Origin: Betaproteobacteria bacterium
GTDB lineage: Bacteria > Pseudomonadota > Gammaproteobacteria > Burkholderiales > Burkholderiaceae_C
Direction of reading: 5' to 3'
DNA length: 64,000 nt
Assembly: GCA_947453725.1 (NCBI GenBank)
Contig: CANGHH010000017.1
Coordinates: 32,001 to 96,000, forward strand
The position numbers were made by a program, and so were the translations under genes. Numbering within the stretch: position 1 is the first letter of the stretch; every line of letters starts with the position of its first letter. Of the stretch, positions 59,105-64,000 are shown in pieces. Below the pieces are notes generated by a model, which made no database searches, had not been told where the DNA came from, and saw nothing but the letters and a program-made list of their open reading frames with translations.

Positions 59105-60427
59105 CTATCCGATGTACTTGACCAGCCACAGGCTGATCGACGGGAAGACCAGCAGCAGCAGGGTGCGCACGGTGTCGCTGATCAGGAAGGGCATCACGCC
59201 CTTGTAGCTTTCGGCGATCGGCACCTCCTTGGCCATGCTGTTGACGACGTAGACATTGAGCCCGACCGGCGGCGCCAGCATGCCGAAGCCGACGGTCATC
59301 AGCACCATGATGCCGAACCAGATCGCGACGCTTTCCTTGGGCATGCCGAAGTCCAGGCCCATGATCATCGGGAAGAAGATCGGAATGGTCAGCAGGATCA
59401 TGCTCAGCTCGTCCATCACGCTGCCCAGCACCACGTAGAACAGCATGATGGCGGCCACCACCATGACCGGCGGCAGGCCCCAGCCCTGCACGATGCCGGC
59501 CAGTTGCCCCGGCACCTGGGTCAGCGCCAGCGAGGCGTTCATCAGGTCGGCGCCGAGGAAGATCAGGAAGATCATCGCCGACGATTCGGCGGTCGAATAG
59601 AAGCAGTGCTTGAACTTCGCCCAGGTGATTTCGCGCTTGGCCAGCGCGGCGAAGAAGGTGGCGGCGGCGCCGACCGCCGCGCCTTCGGTGGGCGTGAACA
59701 GCCCGCCGTAGATGCCACCGAAGACGACGACGAAGATCACGGCGATGGGGCCGATGCCCGCCAGCGCCTGCGCCGTCAGCTTGGGCGCGGCTTCCTGTTC
59801 GGGCGCCTGGCCGGGCACCACGCGGACGTAGATCGCGATGGCGATCATGTAGCCGATCATCGCCAGGATGCCCGGGATCATCGCCGCGGCGAAGAGCTTG
59901 GCGATGTTCTGCTCGGCCAGGATGGCGTAGATCACCAGCGGCACCGATGGCGGGATCAGGATGCCCAGCGTGCCGCCGGCGGCCAGCGTGCCGGTGCTCA
60001 GGCGGCCTGAGTAACCGGCCCGGCGCATCTCGGGCAGCGCCACCTGGGTGATGGTGGCGGCGGTGGCCACGCTGCTGCCGCAGATCGCGCCGAAGGCCGC
60101 GCAGGCGACCACGGCGGCCATCGCCAGCCCGCCCTTGAAGCGCGACATCACCGCCGCGGCAAAGCCGAACAGCGCCCGCGAGATGCCGCCCTGGGTCGCG
60201 AAATTGCCCATCAGGATGAACAGCGGAATCACGCTGAGGTCGTAGCTGGCGAAGCGCGCGAAGGCCTGGGTGTTGAGGAAGCTGGCCAGCGGCAGCCAGC
60301 CGGCCTGCAGCACGTAGCCGACGGCGCCGGCCACGAACATGGCGATGGCGATCGGCGTGCGCAGCGCCATCAGCAGCAGCATCACCGCGAAGATGATCAG
60401 CGTCAGGGTCAACGGGCTGAAGCTCAT
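59105..60427 (-). CDS. dctM: TRAP transporter large membrane subunit
   Basis: A 440-residue permease with about twelve membrane helices. Family landmarks include LFILMGNFATQGGISRALF, AFGAICGSSVATAATI, GTLGILIPPSVPLVIYA and FTPTEGAAVGA. It drives sodium-coupled uptake of an organic anion delivered by a DctP protein. ATG at 60427 overlaps the dctQ stop. It is the last gene of the Rieske/glutamine-synthetase-like operon, suggesting uptake of that pathway's substrate. Confidence 0.95.
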   Translation of the reverse strand: MSFSPLTLTLIIFAVMLLLMALRTPIAIAMFVAGAVGYVLQAGWLPLASFLNTQAFARFASYDLSVIPLFILMGNFATQGGISRALFGFAAAVMSRFKGGLAMAAVVACAAFGAICGSSVATAATITQVALPEMRRAGYSGRLSTGTLAAGGTLGILIPPSVPLVIYAILAEQNIAKLFAAAMIPGILAMIGYMIAIAIYVRVVPGQAPEQEAAPKLTAQALAGIGPIAVIFVVVFGGIYGGLFTPTEGAAVGAAATFFAALAKREITWAKFKHCFYSTAESSAMIFLIFLGADLMNASLALTQVPGQLAGIVQGWGLPPVMVVAAIMLFYVVLGSVMDELSMILLTIPIFFPMIMGLDFGMPKESVAIWFGIMVLMTVGFGMLAPPVGLNVYVVNSMAKEVPIAESYKGVMPFLISDTVRTLLLLVFPSISLWLVKYIG

Positions 60428-60909
60428 GCGGCGGACTCCTGCTCGAAGCCGCCGAAACCGCGCAGGGCCTGCACCAGCGCGATCGCCGCGGTCAGGCCCA
60501 GCGCGGGCACCATGAAGGCGTAGACCACCCATTCCGGGAAGCCCAGCATCATCGAACCCGACTGGTTGCGCCAGGCGCTCAAGGCCCCGACGCCAGTGCG
60601 CCAGGTCATCAGGCCCATCGCCAGCGCCAGCAGCAGCGCGCCGAAACGGTCGAGCCTGGCCTGGGTGGCGGCGCTGGCCTTGGCGGTGAAGAAGTCGACC
60701 ATGATGTTGCCGCGCTTCAGCTGGCACCAGGGCATGAACAGCGCGATGGCCGCGCCGGCCGCCGAGCCCGACAGTTCGAAGTCGCCGACGAGAGTCCAGC
60801 CGGTGGTGTTGCGGCCGATCAGGCTGACGCAGGTCATCAGCGTGATCACGGTCAGCAGCACGCCGGCCAGCACGGCGCAGGTCTGGGCGCCTCGGTACAA
60901 GAAGTTCAA
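60424..60909 (-). CDS. dctQ: TRAP transporter small membrane subunit
   Basis: A 161-residue four-helix membrane protein of the DctQ family (RNTTGWTLVGDFELSGSAAG, WCQLKRGNIMVDFF). It forms a complex with DctM. It starts 21 bases after the ferredoxin stop. No DctP gene is in this operon; one lies at 53217-54260. Confidence 0.92.
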   Translation of the reverse strand: MNFLYRGAQTCAVLAGVLLTVITLMTCVSLIGRNTTGWTLVGDFELSGSAAGAAIALFMPWCQLKRGNIMVDFFTAKASAATQARLDRFGALLLALAMGLMTWRTGVGALSAWRNQSGSMMLGFPEWVVYAFMVPALGLTAAIALVQALRGFGGFEQESAA

Positions 60910-60930
60910 AGGTCTCTCCTGGAAGGGGAT

Positions 60931-61260
60931 TCAGTACTGGGCGGCCGGCAGGCGGACGCGCAGCCCGTCGAGTGCCGCGCTCAGTTCGATCTGGCACGAC
61001 AGCCGGCTGCCGGCTTCGCGCGGGGTGGCGGTCATCTCGAGCATCGCGTTCTCGTCGGCTGACGGCGCGGGCAGGCGCGCCGCCGCCTCGGCGTCGACGA
61101 AGACATGGCAGGTGGCGCAGCTCAGGCAGCCGCCGCAGTCGGCGGCAATGCCGTCGACGCCGGCTGCCACTGCGGCCTGCATCAGGCTCTTGCCGGTGCG
61201 GCCGGTGATCGTCTTTTCGCTGCCGTCGGCGGCTTGCAGGTGCAGGGTGATGGTGGCCAT
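60931..61260 (-). CDS. [2Fe-2S] ferredoxin, adrenodoxin/putidaredoxin type
   Basis: A 109-residue ferredoxin. The cluster loop CGGCLSCATCHVF and the later LSCQIEL supply the ligands in the Cx5Cx2C...C arrangement; the extra Cys inside the loop is notable. In this operon it is the likely electron donor to the Rieske oxygenase. No reductase gene is present in the visible part of the operon, so a reductase must come from elsewhere or from beyond the window edge. Confidence 0.92.
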   Translation of the reverse strand: MATITLHLQAADGSEKTITGRTGKSLMQAAVAAGVDGIAADCGGCLSCATCHVFVDAEAAARLPAPSADENAMLEMTATPREAGSRLSCQIELSAALDGLRVRLPAAQY

Positions 61261-61296
61261 GAGCGGGTGGGCAGGTCGGGCGGTGGGATGTCGGTT

Positions 61297-62787
61297 TCAG
61301 TAGCGGCCGAAGTATTCGCGGCGTTCCCACTGCGCCGGGTCTTCGGCCGCGGCGTGGCGGGCCCATTCCTGGCGCTTCACGGTGTCCACGACCAGGCCCA
61401 TCACAGGCCCCAGGCCGCGCTGCAGCACGGCGTCGCCGGCCAGCGCGTCGAGCGCCTCGCGCAGCGAAGCCGGCAGGCGCGCGGCGCTGCCGGCATAAGG
61501 CGTTTCGGTGGCCGGGCCCGGTTGGAGACGGCGTTGCAGGCCGTCGAGGCCGGCCCAGACCTGCGCCGCGATGGCCAGATAGGGGTTGGCCATCGGTTCG
61601 CCGATGCGGTTCTCGATGCGCGTGGCCGGGTCTGCGGCCGTGCCGATGACGCGCAGCATCGCGCCGCGGTTGTCGCGCCCCCAGACCACCGCCTGCGGCG
61701 CCATCACGCTGCCCTGGTAGCGGCTGTAGGCCGGGATGGTCGGCGCGCACAGCGCGGCCATGCCTGGCGCGTGCGCCAGCAGCCCGGCCAGCCAGTGCGC
61801 ACCGGCATCGCTGAGGCTGTGCCGCGCGTCGCCCGCGTCAGTCGCAGCAGCCGCAGCGCCCGGGCCGGCGGCGCCGTCGCGCGCCATCGCATTGCGGCCC
61901 TGACCGTCGACCAGCGACTGGTGCAGGTGCCAGCCGCTGGCCACTGCAAAAGGCAGCGGCGGCCGGCAGACGAAGCTGGCGTGGTAGCCGGCGCGGCGCA
62001 GCGCCTGGCGCAGGCCGTTGCGCAGCAGGATCATCTGGTCGGCGGCGGTCAGCGCGTCGGTGGGCGCGAAGACGGCTTCGAACTGGCTGGGGCCGAGTTC
62101 GATTTCCAGCGAGCGCAGCGGCAGCCCCAGCCCGAGCGCCGTGCGGCGGACGATGGCCAGCGCCTCGGCGCACTGGTCGGCGTGGGCCTCGGACAGCAGC
62201 GCGTAGCCCGGGTGCAGCAGCGCGACCGTGGGCGGTTCGGCGGGCCAGGCGGCGTCGGCCGCAGCCAGGCCGGCGTCGGTGATGCGGTGGATGTGGAACT
62301 CGACTTCGAGCCCGCAGCGCAGGCCGTAGCCGGCGCCGCGCAGCGCCTCCACCGCGCGCAGCAGCACGCCGCGCGGGTCGGCCTGCACCGGGCTGCCGTC
62401 GGCCCAGACCGGGTCGCAGCGCAGCCAGGCGGTGGCGTCGGCCCAGGGCAGCACGGTGCAGCTGGCCGGGTCGGGCCGCAACTGCACATTGTTGGCGGCG
62501 CCGAAGCCGCCCGCGCCGGTGGCCGCGAACAGTGCCCGCGTGGCAGCGTCGGCCGTCGGGTCGAAGACCTGGAAGGCGGTGCGGTCGGCCGTGTCCTTCA
62601 GCAGCAGCGTGCTGACCAGGCCGACGCCGCCGAGCAGCGCTTCGGCAAAGGCCTGGCTGCCGCCGACCACGGTCTTGCCGCGCAGCGTGCCGTGCATATC
62701 GGCCCAGGACAGGCGCAGCTGTTCGATGCCGGCCGCGCGCAGGCGGTCGAGCACCGCCTCGCAGGCGCTGGCACGGGCGGCCGTCAT
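61297..62787 (-). CDS. Glutamine-synthetase-like ligase (probable gamma-glutamyl-amide synthetase)
   Basis: A 496-residue member of the glutamine synthetase fold. RLSWADMHGTLRGKTV is the N-terminal mark of GS-like amine ligases such as PuuA and GlnT. Active-site regions GLEVEFHIH, ELGPSQFEAVF, SGWHLHQSLVDG and NRGAMLRVIG...RIENRIGEP are intact. Such enzymes couple glutamate to amines (polyamines, ethanolamine, aniline, isopropylamine) using ATP. It overlaps the oxygenase gene by ATGA, as in amine pathways where gamma-glutamylation precedes oxygenation. The true amine is unknown. Confidence 0.87.
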   Translation of the reverse strand: MTAARASACEAVLDRLRAAGIEQLRLSWADMHGTLRGKTVVGGSQAFAEALLGGVGLVSTLLLKDTADRTAFQVFDPTADAATRALFAATGAGGFGAANNVQLRPDPASCTVLPWADATAWLRCDPVWADGSPVQADPRGVLLRAVEALRGAGYGLRCGLEVEFHIHRITDAGLAAADAAWPAEPPTVALLHPGYALLSEAHADQCAEALAIVRRTALGLGLPLRSLEIELGPSQFEAVFAPTDALTAADQMILLRNGLRQALRRAGYHASFVCRPPLPFAVASGWHLHQSLVDGQGRNAMARDGAAGPGAAAAATDAGDARHSLSDAGAHWLAGLLAHAPGMAALCAPTIPAYSRYQGSVMAPQAVVWGRDNRGAMLRVIGTAADPATRIENRIGEPMANPYLAIAAQVWAGLDGLQRRLQPGPATETPYAGSAARLPASLREALDALAGDAVLQRGLGPVMGLVVDTVKRQEWARHAAAEDPAQWERREYFGRY

Positions 62788-64000
62788 GCAGGCGCCGCGC
62801 CGCCGGCAGCCAGCCAGGCCGCGCCGGCGCGCTTGGCCGCGGCCGCCGCCTGGCTGTGGGCCTGCCAGCTGGCGGTCGGGGCGATGCAGTCGATGGTGTC
62901 GGGGCCCTGCAGCGCGGCGGCCTCGGTGGCGCCCAGCACCATCGGCGGCGTGCCGCCGCTGCGCACCGTTTCGATGGCCTTCAGCAGCGTCCGCCGGTTG
63001 GCCATGATGACCTTGTCGCTTTGGCCCAGGTGTTCGCGGCTGCGGTCCTGGATCGCGCCCATGCTCTCGACGGCCCACTGGTCGTGCAGGTTGATGTCTT
63101 CCTCGCCCATGCCCAGGTAGGTGCGCGTGCGCTGCTCTTCGGGCTTGAAGTTCCAGCCGTTGTGGCGGCCGTTGTGCGGCACGTAGTCGGGCAGGCTCAT
63201 GTGGGCCAGGCGCTGGCGGCGCATGGTTTCCTTGTCCAGCGGGCCGGCAAAGCTGGTGAAGAAGCTGTACCAGTAGGTCTGCCCGTCGTCGACCGGCACA
63301 TGCATCTGCGTGATGGTGACGGTTTCCGACAAGGGGATGACGAAGGTGTGCGGGAAGGCCGCGTGGGTCACGCGCACATGGGTCAGGCTGGCGTGGATGG
63401 CGCGCAGCGCGGTCAGCCGGGTCAGGCCGGGCGCGACCTCGTCGAACCGGATCTCGGGGCTGCAGACCTCGCGCATCACCCGCGTCATCGGCCAGCGTTC
63501 GCCGTCGACCTCGCCGACGCTGGCGGCGCGGAACTGGCGGCCGAATTCCTTCTGACCGGTGGCGTCGAGTTCGTCGTCCTGCAGGTAGCGGTGCAGGAAG
63601 GACGGGTGGGCGGGGTCGATGCCGACCTCGAAGGCCTGCAGCCAGTTGCATTTCCACAGGCCCTTGAAGGCGAAGCGGTGGCTGGCCGGTGCGGCAAAGC
63701 AGTCGAAGGCCGGCAGTTCGGGCGGCGGGCTGTCCTCCGGGCCGAGGAAGGCAAAGATGACGCCGGCAGCCACCCGCAAGGGGTAGCTGCGCTGGCGCAC
63801 GCGCTGACACAGCGTCGAGCCCGCCGGCTCGGCCGGCGTTTCCAGGCACTGCCCGCTGGCCGCGAACTTCCAGCCGTGGAAAGGGCAGCGGATGCCGTCG
63901 CCCTCATGCCGCGCGAAGGCCAGGTCGGCGCCGCGGTGCGGGCAGTCGCGGTCGAGCAGGCCGAAGGCGCCGCCCTCGTCGCGGAACAGCACCAGGTCCT
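62784..64000 (-). CDS. Rieske non-heme iron oxygenase, large subunit (N-terminus outside window)
   Basis: The frame stays open to the right edge, so the first residues lie beyond 64000; about 405 codons are visible. The Rieske cluster motif is CPHRGADL...CPFHGW (Cx1Hx17Cx2H type). The mononuclear iron region contains NWLQAFEVGIDPAHPSFLH with the expected Asp and His ligands. The layout resembles phthalate 4,5-dioxygenase-type oxygenases (DLVLFRDEGGAFGLLDRDC). It hydroxylates or demethylates a ring or amine using O2 and electrons from the nearby ferredoxin. It is the first visible gene of the operon. Confidence 0.92.
   Translation of the reverse strand, partial: DLVLFRDEGGAFGLLDRDCPHRGADLAFARHEGDGIRCPFHGWKFAASGQCLETPAEPAGSTLCQRVRQRSYPLRVAAGVIFAFLGPEDSPPPELPAFDCFAAPASHRFAFKGLWKCNWLQAFEVGIDPAHPSFLHRYLQDDELDATGQKEFGRQFRAASVGEVDGERWPMTRVMREVCSPEIRFDEVAPGLTRLTALRAIHASLTHVRVTHAAFPHTFVIPLSETVTITQMHVPVDDGQTYWYSFFTSFAGPLDKETMRRQRLAHMSLPDYVPHNGRHNGWNFKPEEQRTRTYLGMGEEDINLHDQWAVESMGAIQDRSREHLGQSDKVIMANRRTLLKAIETVRSGGTPPMVLGATEAAALQGPDTIDCIAPTASWQAHSQAAAAAKRAGAAWLAAGGAAPA

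Overview
The window is dense, GC-rich (about 70 percent) bacterial chromosome with no tRNA, rRNA, phage or transposon genes. Several features point to a betaproteobacterium of the order Burkholderiales, perhaps near Rubrivivax, Leptothrix or Ideonella: a kynBUA tryptophan operon, a fused isobutyryl-CoA mutase, a LivM-LivG fusion, and an intergenic repeat of a type I associate with Burkholderiales. The genus is inference. Genes are tightly packed, mostly in runs joined by ATGA overlaps.

1-12.4 kb: the 3' end of acnB with its terminator, then a minus-strand carbon monoxide dehydrogenase locus. Its order is rcoM, coxM, coxS, coxL, coxG, coxD, coxE, coxF/xdhC, mocA-like, a 2OG-Fe(II) oxygenase-like gene and an unknown membrane protein. 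CoxL carries the form I active-site signature AYRCSFR. The PAS-LytTR regulator just upstream has the heme-ligand positions of RcoM, so this looks like a self-contained aerobic CO oxidation system that senses its own substrate.

12.6-26 kb: a gamma-glutamyltransferase and a lipoprotein-like methyltransferase. These are followed by two adjacent minus-strand runs of signal-transduction genes holding four histidine kinases, a CheY-like regulator, a NarL-type regulator and a periplasmic binding protein. One gene in the array, a receiver-GGDEF protein, is broken by an in-frame stop and an internal deletion.

26-35.7 kb: a three-gene ABC exporter (adaptor, MacB-type permease, ATPase) and a divergent branched-chain amino-acid type ABC importer whose second permease is fused to an ATPase. 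A strong bidirectional terminator follows.

35.7-54.3 kb: housekeeping and catabolic genes. They include a small Lys-rich secreted protein, mutL, a SnoaL-like protein, a short-chain dehydrogenase, a CHAD protein, icmF with a 27-bp coding minisatellite, coaX and a CBS protein. The kynB-kynU-kynA operon follows; its KynA has Gln where the axial heme His should be. Next come a VOC protein and TIM-barrel pair resembling the two halves of QuiC, a class V aminotransferase, an Xaa-Pro aminopeptidase and a TRAP solute-binding protein.

54.4-64 kb: an alpha/beta hydrolase, an SPFH protein with a ribbon-helix-helix partner behind a promoter containing a perfect 16-bp palindrome, and a large hydrolase-like lipoprotein. 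The window ends in a minus-strand operon of Rieske oxygenase, glutamine-synthetase-like ligase, [2Fe-2S] ferredoxin, DctQ and DctM, probably for uptake and oxidation of an amine or aromatic compound.
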